NCBI GenBank assembly: GCA_037176725.1
Contig: JAZBRS010000013.1
Location: 9,303,001-9,367,000, forward strand
Direction: 5' to 3'
DNA length: 64,000 nucleotides
Source of the DNA: Posidonia oceanica
Taxonomy: Eukaryota > Streptophyta > Magnoliopsida > Alismatales > Posidoniaceae
Shown here: piece by piece, positions 53,101 through 59,519 of the stretch
Numbering within the stretch: the first letter of the stretch is position 1
Layout of the letters: every line of letters starts with the position of its first letter
Translations under genes and position numbers: made by a program
Notes under the pieces: model-generated
What the model was told of the DNA's origin: nothing
The model's database searches: none
Seen by the model: only the letters and a program-made list of their open reading frames with translations

Positions 53101-54053
53101 TTAGACTACATGGATCCTTATATGGATTTTTGTGTTATCTATTCATGAGGTTTTTTATAGGTCAAGTATATATTCTCTTATATATAGGAGATTATACTTT
53201 CTTTGTTATTAAGCAATATGATTCTCTTTCTCTCAAATAGTTGCATTTATGATTCTTATTTATTGACATTCTTGATTACCAACTTATTTCCATTAACACC
53301 ATATCATTTTGTGGTGACATCTCCGTTATGTTGTAGTATCAAGGAGAGCAGGGATGGAAGCCAATGAGTTACACTGGACTATGTGAAAAGATTCTTGCGA
53401 AAAGCCAAACTGTGGTATGGTGTGCTTAATAAAGTTTTTGTTACAACTGAGGTCTACAACTGAAAATGAAATTTACTTGCAATTATACGTCATCTTGACT
53501 TAGTTATTGAGGGGAGGTTGTCAAGTTCCTCCCACTTACAATGTAAATCTTTAATTTTCCCTTGAAAATGCCCTACCAGTGCTTCTTAGAATATGTAGTG
53601 AACTTTACATGTAGGATCTTATGATAAACTATAGATACATCCATAATATTATCACGTGCATGATACATTGTGCTCAAACTAATCAAACCAGTACACAACC
53701 TATATATAATGTATAGGTGCAACCATTGATATTAGTTTCTGTTGCATATCTTAGACGGTTCGGAACATGACTTACATGCTGAAAGACTATATCTTCATAT
53801 CCCAAAATGATATACATATCCAGCAGAATATATAGGAATAATTTCTTGCAGCTGCATTGGAGTATTATAGCACGAGTGAGATAATGGATCGTATATTCTG
53901 TCTAAATAAAATTCATTGTTGGACTTCTTCTAGCAAATCTTCACTTCAAATTACTTTCTTTAGGCCGGCTTTTTCTTGCTCCAATATCCCCATCTCTGGC
54001 AGCAACACATGGATAAGCTCACTGATCTCTTCTCAGCAGGAAAACTTAAGGTA

Positions 54054-54094
<41 letters not shown>

Positions 54095-55441
54095 CACACG
54101 TGCGTAGGTGCAGACGGGTGCTTCCAAAGCTTCATTTCATTAAATCATTAACTCAAACATGACGTGGCACATTTTTTAATCATGGGAAATAAAATACCCT
54201 TATAAACGTGTGAAGCTAAAGAGGCTTGAAGCTACCATTTAGAAAGTTTTTTTTTTTTATTTGTTCTGTAATGATTTTAACAGTTGTCTGTGTTATTGTT
54301 TATTTTCTTGTCTCTTTATAAAGATATAATTAAATTGAACTGAAAAGAAAATAAGTTTACCATCTTGGCTCTTTCTGAGGATTGTGAATCAGGATTGGAT
54401 TTGATTTTCTATATTATTGATAGACAAAGAAGGATAGATACAAAATCAAATTCCCAGTGATAACCAAAACCCCCAAATTGAGATCTCCAAAATATTAATA
54501 GCTGAATACACTTGTCGACCAAGACAAAATTAGCACCAGGCATGTCAAAGGGTAATTGTTAAGGTCATGCTGGAAAAAAGGGATGAAAACAGCTCGATGT
54601 GAAGCAGATCTGGGTGTTTATTGTATATGATCCATTTTCGAAGTACGGGCGTATATCCTTAAAAAACAGATATGGACATGGTACAAATATTTGAAGTAAC
54701 GAATACAGACATGGTAAGAAAATAACATATCCGTGTCTGTTGAGAGAAATGGAAATCCAATGCCTATTCATGGATACTAAAAGGTTCTGCTAGGTAAATA
54801 CAAATTAGGAATTGTCAAGCATCAACATATATAATACACTTGATGAAGCTAAGCATTTCTATTAGGGAATCTAACATCATAAAGTATAATCAAACAAATA
54901 AAATATTTGGCTTTTTCAACTGCACAAATTAAAATGGACAACAAAATATTTAAATATTCAAAATAGATACACTAAAATCTCTTTAAAAGTGAGTATGCAC
55001 TTATTCAATGGTAATTGATAGCTTTTTTCCCAAAAACAAGTATAAAAGTAAATTTACTGAAATTCCTTGTGAAGATGATGTATATGTTGATTCTGTATGT
55101 GATACTTTCAGATTTGTGAAAGAAATATGGGTTATCAGATGCTTTAGTAACTATATAAGAGGTTGATACGATACATTCACGTAATAAATGTACATTTGTC
55201 AAAGGTTGCTTTGGATCCCCGGAAGTTTGTGGGCCTTGGTTCAGTAGCAGATGCAGTAGAGTACCTGCATTCTGGTAAAAGCGTTGGGAAGGTATACTCT
55301 TAAAAGGAATCTCATATTTTAAATTGTTATCCTCAATTCCTCATTGCATGTCTCACCATCCGTGCTCATATTTTAGTACAAATGTTTCAGGTGGTTGTTT
55401 GCGTTGATCCAGCCTCCAGTCATCTATCACCTAAGCTATAA
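5117..55441 (+). CDS. NQR: SDR-MDR fusion oxidoreductase (NQR-like), 5' partial, 16 exons
   Basis: Exons: 5117-5298, 6279-6384, 7345-7421, 8230-8317, 36016-36205, 37857-37983, 38086-38166, 40203-40304, 45368-45463, 45768-45842, 46158-46277, 49052-49180, 53337-53414, 53964-54050, 55205-55291, 55391-55441. Every intron is GT-AG, phases agree at every junction, and the 1676 nt join into one open frame of 557 residues. The N-terminal part is an SDR domain: VNNAG, the INLAS serine and the catalytic YSGSK (YxxxK) are visible. The nucleotide-binding TGxxxGIG exon (about 70-80 residues) must lie before the window. After a linker (WPTP...EEKKYL) comes a medium-chain quinone-oxidoreductase domain with YAGVNASD, the [12 protein letters not shown] dinucleotide-binding loop and YGRLIVIG. 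It lacks the zinc ligands of alcohol dehydrogenases, as zeta-crystallin-type reductases do. The fusion matches Arabidopsis At1g49670 (NQR/ARP). It ends in PKL, a possible minor peroxisomal PTS1 signal. The substrate is inferred from family only. The gene looks intact despite its giant, transposon-filled introns. Confidence 0.93.
5885..5985 (+). repeat. tRNA-derived SINE-like repeat
   Basis: TGGCTAGGTGGTAAAG resembles an RNA polymerase III box A. About 25 bases on, GGGGTTGAATCC resembles box B. The tail ACTGGCTTTCTTCG is shared with a second copy at 39588-39633 (ACTGGCTTTCGC), which is interrupted by an LTR. Length and divergence fit an old SINE in the intron. No target duplication is evident. 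Confidence 0.45.
6385..8229 (+). other. Introns 2 and 3 of the oxidoreductase gene around exon 7345-7421
   Basis: These are AT-rich intron sequences without coding frames of note. A short TC-rich tract (8196-8220) forms the polypyrimidine tract before the acceptor at 8229. I see no gene or recognisable transposon here. Confidence 0.6.
8597..8742 (-). repeat. Isolated Copia-type LTR with a scrap of internal sequence
   Basis: The sequence starts TGTTAAGATGGG and ends TTCTAACA (TG...CA). It is directly followed by CTCTCCCTCAAACTAGAGCATC, which is a polypurine tract read on the minus strand. This end resembles the 3' LTR at 13868-14022 followed by CTCCCCTTCAAG, so it is the 3' LTR of another minus-strand Copia element. 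Only about 75 bp of internal sequence follows before Gypsy-derived sequence takes over. The rest of the element is missing. Confidence 0.6.
9890..10732 (-). pseudogene. Gypsy gag with zinc knuckle, stop-interrupted
   Basis: The likely start is at 10732 ([10 protein letters not shown]). The body carries the Retrotrans_gag pattern ([40 protein letters not shown]) at about 10450-10217 and then [12 protein letters not shown] and FEDEYKRF segments at about 10160-9980. Near 9893-9935 the frame encodes [14 protein letters not shown], an intact CX2CX4HX4C knuckle. Single in-frame stops fall after GDP (about 10568), after FSRLE (about 10217) and after KEQC (about 9980). The gag is therefore nearly whole but not translatable as one protein. 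Confidence 0.8.
10871..13340 (-). repeat. Long 5' LTR of the Gypsy remnant
   Basis: The LTR begins TGTAACGCCTCAGG on the + strand, next to its primer site. It contains blocks shared in order with the LTR at 60946-64000, for example GGCTACGTGACTCC near 11020 and TGTACCT followed by a GC-rich, pyrimidine-rich region near 12820-13190. Open frames inside it (for example 11556-11972) have no family resemblance and are treated as chance. The right edge is not marked by a clear terminal CA plus target duplication. Confidence 0.6.
11807..11998. repeat. Two-copy tandem repeat, 96-bp unit, inside the Gypsy LTR
   Basis: ACAACTCGGCAACCACGATC at 11807 recurs as ACAACTCGGCAACTACAATC at 11903. The rest of each unit (GTATCAATCGTTC.., GATCCTACGGTTCTTGTGG) also aligns with scattered changes. 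A second small duplication (AACCAAGGACTCCTTTAGATC, twice) lies at about 11418-11470. Confidence 0.7.
13430..13660. repeat. GTGTCGG/CCGACAC-rich repeat segment, possibly a degenerate MITE
   Basis: The motif CGACAC or its complement GTGTCG occurs about ten times, including the palindrome CCGACACGTGTCGG near 13615-13628 and the triplet GACACTCCGACACTCCGACACTC near 13486. The two ends (TTTTAATGGACGTGTCG and GTGTCGGTGTTTAATTC) are loosely inverted. No coding frame and no target duplication were found. Confidence 0.4.
13868..14022 (-). repeat. 3' LTR and polypurine tract of the split Copia element
   Basis: TGTAGAGAGAAAAGGAATAA at 13868 is identical to the start of the 5' LTR at 35489, and both end ...CTATT(C/T)TAACA. 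The adjacent CTCCCCTTCAAG (14023-14034) is the polypurine tract on the minus strand. This copy contains a (TG)n tract at about 13926-13941 that lengthens it to 155 bp. Confidence 0.85.
14100..17034 (-). pseudogene. Copia integrase, reverse transcriptase and RNase H remnants
   Basis: The minus strand from 17034 carries YPSRLSS and the integrase core, then [14 protein letters not shown] near 16690. Reverse transcriptase blocks follow with an intact YVDD box (14935-14924). RNase H traces are near 14440-14140. The RT region contains a 476-bp tandem duplication and many stops, so it cannot yield an active polymerase even though the YVDD box survives. Confidence 0.82.
15000..15966. repeat. Two-copy tandem duplication (about 476-bp unit) inside the Copia RT region
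   Basis: The block from about 15003 (ATCTAGATCCCATGACAATC) to 15478 is repeated from about 15482 (AATCCAAATCCCATGACAATC) to 15966, with landmarks such as CCACTCTCTAGGACTTTG and TACCTATTAAGAGAGCCGTC in both. The first unit has lost about 11 bp where the second has GCAGATGTCGTTCCC. The duplication repeats part of the reverse transcriptase and so breaks the polyprotein. Confidence 0.85.
17668..18359. mobile_element. hAT-type MITE inside the hAT transposon
   Basis: The termini are TAAGGGTATACATGGGTC and, inverted from the right, TAAGGGTGTACGTGGGTC. Flanks ATATGCCC and GTATGCCT match at 6 of 8 positions. The related hAT copy at about 51690-51710 runs straight through this site (GCTATGCCCATCATCC), so it is an empty-site reference. 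There is no coding frame. The subterminal GGGTCGGGT-type repeats resemble those of the MITE at 61090-61734. Confidence 0.85.
19766..20096 (-). mobile_element. SMART/TRIM miniature LTR retrotransposon
   Basis: Two 112-bp LTRs (19766-19877 and 19985-20096) start TGTTAGAATATG and share blocks such as AACCAATTGGCTATGAGTGG. The 107-bp interior holds only a polypurine tract (TTCTCCTTCACTTG on +) and a perfect tRNA-Met primer site (19971-19984 inverted is TGGTATCAGAGCCA). An exact 5-bp duplication TACAC flanks it (19761-19765, 20097-20101). The layout is that of the plant SMART family of miniature LTR elements. It lies inside the hAT transposase pseudogene. Confidence 0.93.
22147..23019 (-). pseudogene. 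Copia gag C-terminus, protease and GAG-pre-integrase fragment
   Basis: This is the middle part of the split Copia polyprotein. At 22612-22601 the protease site reads DSSAS in place of DSGAS. The following [24 protein letters not shown] and [12 protein letters not shown] segments are typical of Copia protease/GAG-pre-integrase. The basic RGRG-type gag tail lies at about 22950-22860. It is cut at 23020 by the Gypsy element and at 22146 by the hAT element. Confidence 0.8.
23025..24816 (-). repeat. 3' LTR of the Gypsy element
   Basis: It is 1792 bp, from TGTGGATGTGG on + to GATATCTACA. It aligns along its whole length with 32948-34690 and has an extra repeat unit near 24628-24700. Serial GTCGCC/GGCGAC inverted pairs occur across 23690-24320. 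Confidence 0.92.
24467..24680. repeat. About 75-85-bp minisatellite in the Gypsy LTR
   Basis: The unit ACTCAAA(T/C)(C/T)TGC.ACTA.TTTGAG followed by a GCCA-AGCTAAC-like part occurs three times in the 3' LTR (about 24469, 24543 and 24629) but twice in the 5' LTR (about 34407 and 34483). The copy-number change explains most of the length difference between the LTRs. Confidence 0.75.
24817..28000 (-). other. Gypsy interior after protease, no recognisable pol
   Basis: I see only short frames here, for example 25737-25360 and 27629-27447 on the minus strand, without family resemblance. A T-rich tract with TTTTGGTTTTTTGGG repeats covers about 26120-26275. This is where reverse transcriptase and integrase would be in an autonomous element. 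Confidence 0.55.
26656..26880. repeat. Three-copy degenerate tandem repeat in the Gypsy interior
   Basis: GCCCGCCCATCACTGCCTTC (about 26664), ACCCGCCCATCACTGCCTTC (about 26740) and a diverged CATTCATCACTACCCTCTC (about 26840) are each followed by GG.TTATGCTA.GAC-like sequence. Units are 75-100 bp apart. Confidence 0.65.
28040..30692 (-). pseudogene. Gypsy gag and retropepsin-like region
   Basis: The likely gag start is at 30692 ([13 protein letters not shown]). The long open part (30135-29434) carries [38 protein letters not shown] and [15 protein letters not shown], the Retrotrans_gag pattern. The segment at 29044-28544 has [14 protein letters not shown], a CX3H/H-C knuckle-like motif. Near 28436-28422 the minus strand encodes VDIGASKSV, a retropepsin site with Ile where Thr or Ser is expected (D-T/S-G). 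The frame is interrupted between blocks. No polymerase follows. Confidence 0.82.
30720..31490. repeat. About 770 bp of degenerate (GAATTT)n low-complexity sequence
   Basis: Almost every 6-12 bases is a variant of AATTTGAATTT, TTTTGATTT or AATTCAAATTT. The tract is made of GAATTC/AAATTT half-palindromes on both strands. It lies in the leader of the Gypsy element, directly upstream of gag on the minus strand. It has no coding frame and is presumably a slippage-expanded repeat. Confidence 0.85.
31491..32947 (-). other. Gypsy leader between LTR and the GAATTT repeat
   Basis: The leader is non-coding, with further GTCGCC/GGCGAC inverted pairs at about 31727-31807 and 32563-32610. No gene is recognisable. 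Confidence 0.6.
32948..34690 (-). repeat. 5' LTR of the Gypsy element
   Basis: It is 1743 bp with the same TG...CA ends as the 3' copy. It lacks about 73 bp near 34569 that are present in the other LTR, but has intact forms of several stem pairs (33621, 33711, 33797, 34229). I did not recognise a standard tRNA primer match next to 32947. Confidence 0.92.
34696..35232 (-). pseudogene. Copia gag N-terminal fragment
   Basis: The minus strand from about 35232 reads [13 protein letters not shown], then a stop, then [12 protein letters not shown] at about 35170, the usual Copia gag opening. A UBN2-type gag segment ([30 protein letters not shown]) follows at 35008-34802. It is cut at 34695 by the Gypsy insertion and resumes at 23019. 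Confidence 0.82.
35489..35612 (-). repeat. 5' LTR and primer-binding site of the split Copia element
   Basis: The 124-bp LTR starts TGTAGAGAG and ends TTTTAACA. To its left, 35471-35488 reads, on the minus strand, TGGTATCAAGAGCATAGG, a tRNA-Met type primer site. Its best block match to the 3' LTR at 13868 is AATAATAGATTGATT plus GATAACACAAAGAT. Confidence 0.85.
35615..35700 (-). repeat. tRNA-like SINE fragment beside the Copia LTR
   Basis: On the minus strand, TGATCAAGTAGTAAAGC followed about 30 bases later by GGGGGTTCGAACCC resembles RNA polymerase III boxes A and B. The box B match (GGTTCGAACCC) is very good. It directly abuts the LTR end at 35612, so the Copia element may have landed in or beside a SINE. 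Confidence 0.45.
36206..37856 (+). other. Intron of the oxidoreductase gene, unremarkable
   Basis: AT-rich intron sequence between exons 36016-36205 and 37857-37983. It has no coding frame, inverted repeat or transposon end that I can recognise. Confidence 0.6.
39188..39633 (+). repeat. SINE-like repeat split by a solo LTR
   Basis: TTGGCCAAATGGTGAAGTC (box A-like, about 39197) and the tail GAACCCCATAGAG...ACTGGCTTTC (39592-39625) match the repeat at 5885-5985. The two halves are separated by the LTR at 39247-39587, which entered near box B. Confidence 0.5.
39247..39587 (+). mobile_element. Solo LTR, Copia-type
   Basis: The 341-bp block begins TGTTGGAGATGTGAGTC and ends CCTTTAACA. It contains a TATATATATG core and a TTTTGCCGAACCACGTAAATC block commonly seen near the end of plant Copia LTRs. 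The flanks (TAGTT before, AAGTT overlapping the end) are a near match for a 5-bp duplication. No internal sequence is present. Confidence 0.6.
40456..40588 (+). repeat. 5' LTR of the + strand Copia element
   Basis: TGTTAGACTTG...TTCTTACA. It shares the blocks TTATTGTGTTTGTGTGGGTTAA and AACTCTATAAATATGTAATCA with the 3' copy at 45157-45287 and contains CTATAAATA as a probable TATA box. Confidence 0.88.
41139..45150 (+). pseudogene. Degenerate Copia gag-pol polyprotein
   Basis: The frame starts [13 protein letters not shown] and meets a stop after YLLWS (about 41220). Blocks follow in Copia order: gag ([26 protein letters not shown] at about 41590-41670), protease (42132-42155, DSEVSSHM instead of DSGA), GAG-pre-integrase (about 42410-42600), integrase (42797-43228 with [20 protein letters not shown]), reverse transcriptase (about 43780-44506, FVDD at 44222-44233 intact) and RNase H (about 44690-45150, [26 protein letters not shown]). 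Many stops and frameshifts separate them. Confidence 0.9.
45157..45287 (+). repeat. 3' LTR of the + strand Copia element
   Basis: It is very similar to 40456-40588 with a few substitutions; its first bases (TTATTACTTG) have diverged from TGTTAGACTTG. It ends TTCTTACA, directly before CTTAA. Confidence 0.88.
46278..49051 (+). other. Intron of the oxidoreductase gene with one MITE
   Basis: AT-rich intron. Apart from the MITE at 47073-47334 I recognise no gene or transposon in it. Confidence 0.6.
47073..47334. mobile_element. MITE with TGGTCTGTTTGG inverted ends
   Basis: The left end TGGTCTGTTTGGTTTGG is mirrored by the right end ATCCAAACAGACCA, a 12-bp perfect inverted repeat, around 262 bp of non-coding sequence. 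The ends resemble the widespread plant MITEs of the GGxCTGTTTGG type. No clear target duplication was seen, so the superfamily is left open. Confidence 0.75.
49181..50147 (+). other. Intron sequence, possibly with an old LTR fragment
   Basis: The stretch at 49580-49950 (repeated TTTAGTTATTTATATTTATTTAG and GATTGTAGTT motifs) looks repeat-derived, but I cannot define ends. There is no gene. Confidence 0.4.
51067..51130. repeat. AT-dinucleotide microsatellite
   Basis: (AT)n with interruptions inside the left part of the deleted hAT element. Confidence 0.85.
51280..51985 (-). pseudogene. hAT transposase terminal remnants
   Basis: The minus strand from about 51983 reads [19 protein letters not shown] to [14 protein letters not shown] and then stops. 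The remaining open frame (51703-51320) encodes the C-terminal region: RGRGRP repeats followed by a tail almost entirely of Asp/Glu ([19 protein letters not shown]). These are the two ends of a transposase whose BED finger, catalytic and dimerisation parts are deleted. Confidence 0.8.
54056..54091. repeat. (TC)n microsatellite beside a splice donor
   Basis: An uninterrupted TC run of about 36 bases starts six bases after the donor of exon 53964-54050. Confidence 0.95.
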
Positions 55442-55755
55442 GTGATTGGCAGCAGAGATCTCAGTCGAAACTCTCTTGTTGTATATGATTTATTTGCGTT
55501 TGGGATTTGATATCATAGCAAAGGAAGATTATTCTGGTTATGGTGGAGATAATCATCAGATGTAAAGATTGACAGAAAGCCACATCAGGAAAAGGACTAC
55601 AGAATACACACCTCCAGAGAAAGCACTGAAATGTATAGACCCTAATATATTATTAAATCATCTCGCAAATTCTTTCAGTAGCATATCTTGTTACAGCTAC
55701 GTTGGCTAGAAGTATGAAGATTAGCGTATGGGCAAAGCCTTGTTGCTGCTTACAC

Positions 55756-55761
55756 AATAAA
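55756..55761 (+). terminator. Probable polyadenylation signal of the oxidoreductase gene
   Basis: AATAAA lies 315 bases after the stop codon at 55441, the first such hexamer in a plausible 3' UTR. The position is plausible, but no transcript evidence is available here. Confidence 0.5.
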
Positions 55762-56812
55762 GTTGTGAAATCAGAATATCTCATCATTTACTATTTCTTG
55801 TAGCGTTTTTTTTTCCAAGAACAAACAAAACCATAACCCTTTATACATGCCACATTTAATTAAGATGTTACATTGAGTAATTTTAAATTTTAAAATATTT
55901 AAGTTTCTCCACCGAGGACCTTATCTACCCTTCTATGAGGTGGCATTGACCAAATTGGACGTCATTTTGCATGAAAAACACCAGTTGGAGTAAAAGGGTT
56001 ATATTTTCTCGTTCTCCAAGTTGTAGACCCTTATGAGTTATGTCTTCCAATCTATGTTTAACAAAAATGCCTCTCAAAAAGGTTGTCTGTGAAATATATT
56101 GAACTCAGATTTAGCTCAGGGAAGTTACGAGCCAAAACAGCCGTTGGGTAAATACTTCCCTCGTGTCTCCTAAGTTTTCGACTTTCTTCCACTTCTTTTT
56201 CAAGGGATCAATATATGAATTACAAAGCAGTATAAAAGAACATCTTCTAATCAGAATCATCAAACTCTTCAAATGCGAGAAGGCAATCGACCAACTGAGC
56301 TATAAGTCCATGTGCAACAACACCAATTTGTTCAATGAACATAATAGAAATCAGAACATATCTTTAATCATGACCTACCACACATGGTTCTTATGTATGT
56401 TGGAATTTATATTGAACATTTAATAAAGTATTGAACTATATGGTACGATCCTGATCATAGGTATACATACATTGGTTTGGTTACACAAATTAAGGTATAT
56501 TTTTCTGTCTCGCACTAGAAGATGCACCTCCCTCCCCATTCCAACCAAATCCTCATATAATTTCCATGTCCACCTTCTCTCTACCCTTCTCCCACGTCAC
56601 TGACACACTCACCAAAGCTCTTGCTTGCAAGTTTTATATGCAGCAGCAAGAAGATGGAAAAAGGAATCTTGTAACAGCAAGCAATCATGTCGAAGACGTG
56701 ATTAACCCCCCGACCAGCTCCCGACCAAACCATACCCTAACATACACCATACCAAACCAAGTCCTCCCTGCAATTAACCATCAAACAATCCCGCCGCCTC
56801 TCCACCAAAGAA
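55762..56812. other. Intergenic space and presumed KRP promoter/5' region
   Basis: There is no convincing gene. A short tRNA-like stretch is present on the minus strand near 56278-56315 (TAGCTCAGTTGG). The 380 bases before the KRP start are rich in CCAAA and CTC runs. Frames in it (for example 56566-56922) have no family resemblance. Confidence 0.5.
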
Positions 56813-57724
56813 ATGGCGGCAAAAGAAAACTCCGGTCGAAAGAAGAAGAGGAGAGTGGAGGAAGACGAATTCAAGGACTACTCCTCCTCCTGCCTCCTTC
56901 CCCAGGGCTTAGCAAAGAGTAGCAAGTCGCCACCACCGGCGGCAGAGGAGGAGGTGCAGGGAGTGGTCAATGTGTGATGAGTTTATTTACTAGAGGTGGG
57001 AAGGGAATCAAAGTCAGTTGTGGAAAGGACGGAATCTTCCGCAATTATTCCGCACCATTTCATTTCAGGGTGGATAACGACCAGGAGCAAACCGCATCGT
57101 GCCATCTGGATTGCAACGGCCATGACCTCACCTCTCACTCCCTCTCTCTCCCCCTCTCTCTCTCGTAACCGGTTGATTCGGCCCCGACCTCTGCTCTGCT
57201 TCCGTTACTCTCTCTTGCTTTTTCACTCTCTAATCCTTTTTTTTTTCCCTCTCTCGCTCTTTTTTCTTTCTATCACTCGGTAGTTTAGGAGTAGTAGCAG
57301 TGGAAAGAGAGAGAGACAGAGAGAACCTGTTATCATAAGGATGAGCCACGAATTGAGCAAGCTGGAGTCCACGGCGAGGCCAGCTGAACCGAGTCCCACC
57401 ACCTCGAAGGCTGAGGCGGCGATGAGGAGGAGGAGGAGGAGGAGGAGGAGGAGCAGCAGCAGCGGCTCGATGCCTTCCGAGGAGGAGATCGAGGAGTTTT
57501 TCGCGGCGGCGGAGACCAAAGAGACGAAGCAATTCGCCGACAAGTAATAAAGAGAAACCCTCCCTCCCTCCCCCTCTCTCTTCCCTTCGACAACTCCACC
57601 ATGTCTAGAATGAATTTGAAATTGAAACTGACTTCTCGCTGTTTCTGTTTTTAGGTATAATTATGATGTGGCAAAAGACGCGCCACTGGAGGGCCGGTAC
57701 GAGTGGATTCGAGTGGACCATTGA
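56813..57724 (+). CDS. KRP/ICK cyclin-dependent kinase inhibitor, three-exon model
   Basis: KRP proteins bind and inhibit cyclin-CDK complexes in the plant nucleus through a conserved C-terminal domain. That domain is clear: MPSEEEIEEFFAAAE at the end of exon 2 and YNYDVAKDAPLEGRYEWIR in exon 3, joined at a GT-AG intron (57544-57654) that restores the lysine codon. Just upstream, SHELSKLESTARP matches the usual KRP linker. Exon 2 is taken as 57284-57543 and exon 3 as 57655-57724. Exon 1 (56813-56953, MAAKENSGRKKKRRVEEDEF) is inferred from an in-phase donor and is the weak part; the true N-terminus may differ. The model gives 156 residues, short for the family. An (AGG)n run encodes nine arginines between the linker and the CDK-binding part. 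The gene starts 1.4 kb after the oxidoreductase stop, on the same strand. Confidence 0.85.
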
Positions 57725-58178
57725 GGAAGAAAGAAAGAGCTGATGAACTGAAGGTTTTATTTTGTGTACAGTTTTTTTTTTTTCCTTTTCTTCTTTATGT
57801 AATTAACTTAAACAGTAGTTTCAGAAGTAGATGTAGGAGGAGGAGGTGTAAGTAAGTAAGAAAGTTGTTCTGTTAACGACGATACGAACCTACGCTTGTA
57901 CCATTTCTCCTTTGTTTCTTTTCCATTATCAGCTTACTTCCAAGTTCCAACGGTGGAAGATGCAAATTGCAGGAAGTACATCGACTATTTGGTATTCCAT
58001 TGTTGGTTTTTCCTTTCAGTTTGAGTTCATAAAACGTCCTTGTGTCGTTGTTTCTGTTTCGAGTAGAAGCTGCCTTTTCCTTTGTAGGAAGAGGAAGGCG
58101 GCCGCCGACTCTGCGGACGGCTCACTCAGCTCGCCCCCCTACAACCACTTCTAGTCCACCTTCCAGTGACTTTCTTGT

Positions 58179-58222
<44 letters not shown>

Positions 58223-58991
58223 AATTTTCTGTCTCAACTTCTGCTGCTGATGATGTTACGAAATCCATAACGCTGTCCTTTATGAGTTCCGTTATGGAAT
58301 GAAAGTCGTGGCAAAGGCATGGGTCGCATTAAATGACTGGTAAATTTTGATTAAAGTTTCGCTATAATCATTTATTTATCCATCAGAGTCTGCTATGATG
58401 AAGTTTCATATAATAATACCTTGTGAATGAAATCCTGTATATTGTTCAACTTACATTTCTTAATTTTTTTAGAAGGAGAACACCTAAATTTGTCGAATGG
58501 ACCGTTTGATGTTGTTATGCGAAAACGTTCGTGCAAAATAACAAAAGAGCTTATAACCTAGTTTGGAGATACTGTAGGTTATAGATTATTGTCGTCGGGA
58601 ATTTCTGAGAATCACTTGTTTGTATGAACTATAAGCTGAAACTCCTTGAGTGTTGCTTCTTCGACATCCGTTTTAGAACAACTCATAAAATGCTTCGTTG
58701 TCATATTTCAGCTTGTGCTGACGATTTTAATTTATAGTCCCCGATCACAGGCAACATAAAAATTCAGCAAATATAAAGAAGGAAAAACCCATGTTTAATC
58801 ACATAAATGATACATGTATATATATATACAAGTAAAAAACTCCACACGTTGCGCATAAAGAAAAAAAGAAGAAGAAGTGAAAATATAAAAAAAATGTAAA
58901 TATGTGATATTAAAAAAATTTATATGGTTTAGGAGGAACATTTAACTAATGAAAAGGGTACAATCAAAATGAAAATATTATAAAGAACTTA
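57725..58991 (+). other. KRP 3' flank
   Basis: This is the probable 3' UTR followed by unremarkable intergenic sequence with a (TG)n run. Frames at 57912-58224 do not resemble known proteins. Confidence 0.5.
58181..58219. repeat. (TG)n microsatellite
   Basis: An uninterrupted TG run of about 39 bases downstream of the KRP gene. Confidence 0.95.
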
Positions 58992-59445
58992 GGGTGTGTT
59001 TGATAAAACAATCAAGTGTCCAAAATTAACTAGAATCAAGATTCTAGCACAAAATTTGAGGAAGTTTCAAATCTTGATTTTTCTCATATTACAGAAAAAT
59101 CTTGTTTAGTTAGTTAGTGGAAAATCTAGATTTTGGATTTATTTATTTTAATATGAAGTATATAATAGTTATTATGTAATATATTATTGTATTTCTTGTG
59201 AAAAAAAATCAACTTAAAAATTATATTTCATACAAAATCAAGTGGAATGTTCCATTATCGAGCTCATGTTCGATTATTTCATTAGTTAAAAATACACATG
59301 AATCTGAATTATTGATTTTCTAAGATTTTGTGTAGAATCTATTATGTCAATTCTGTTTAATTATGATAGTGAATTACATCAGATTCTTGCAGAATCAGAG
59401 TTTCTTGCAGAATCAGAGTCTTTAGAATCTTTACTATATGCACCC
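58992..59445. mobile_element. Tourist-like (PIF/Harbinger) MITE
   Basis: The left end GGGTGTGTTTGATAAA and the inverted right end GGGTGCATATAGTAAA form an imperfect terminal repeat. Both ends are flanked by TTA (58989-58991, 59446-59448), the 3-bp duplication of PIF/Harbinger elements. It is 454 bp with no coding frame. Near the right end CTTGCAGAATCAGAGT is repeated twice in tandem. Confidence 0.8.
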
Positions 59446-59519
59446 TTAATTTGTGAAATATGAATTAATTATTAATATTAATTATGAAGGCTTATGTAAC
59501 TAATTGGTTGTGGTTTGAT

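Larger units (their letters stand above)
50148..53239 (+). mobile_element. Reduced Copia/TRIM-like element carrying a hAT copy
   Basis: Two short LTR-like blocks (about 50148-50278 and 53099-53239) share ATTCATGAGGTTT.TTATAGGTC and ATGATTCTCTTTCTC. After the first comes the primer site TGGTATCAAGAAC (50279-50291). Before the second comes TTGAGGAG, a polypurine-tract remnant. Without the inserted hAT copy (51007-52951) the interior is only about 0.9 kb: a leader and a gag start at 50976 ([11 protein letters not shown]) that is cut at once by the hAT element. No polymerase is present. It lies in the intron 49181-53336. Confidence 0.8.

Noticed and set aside
56278..56320. Possible tRNA gene on the minus strand (TAGCTCAGTTGG box A)
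   Set aside because: Only the D-arm side resembles a tRNA; I could not find a T-arm or matching acceptor stem. At most it is a fragment.
56566..56922. 118-residue frame as the KRP N-terminal exon
   Set aside because: It overlaps exon 1 of the model in another phase and lacks the KRP start and VRTRA-type motifs; the in-phase model starting at 56813 was preferred.
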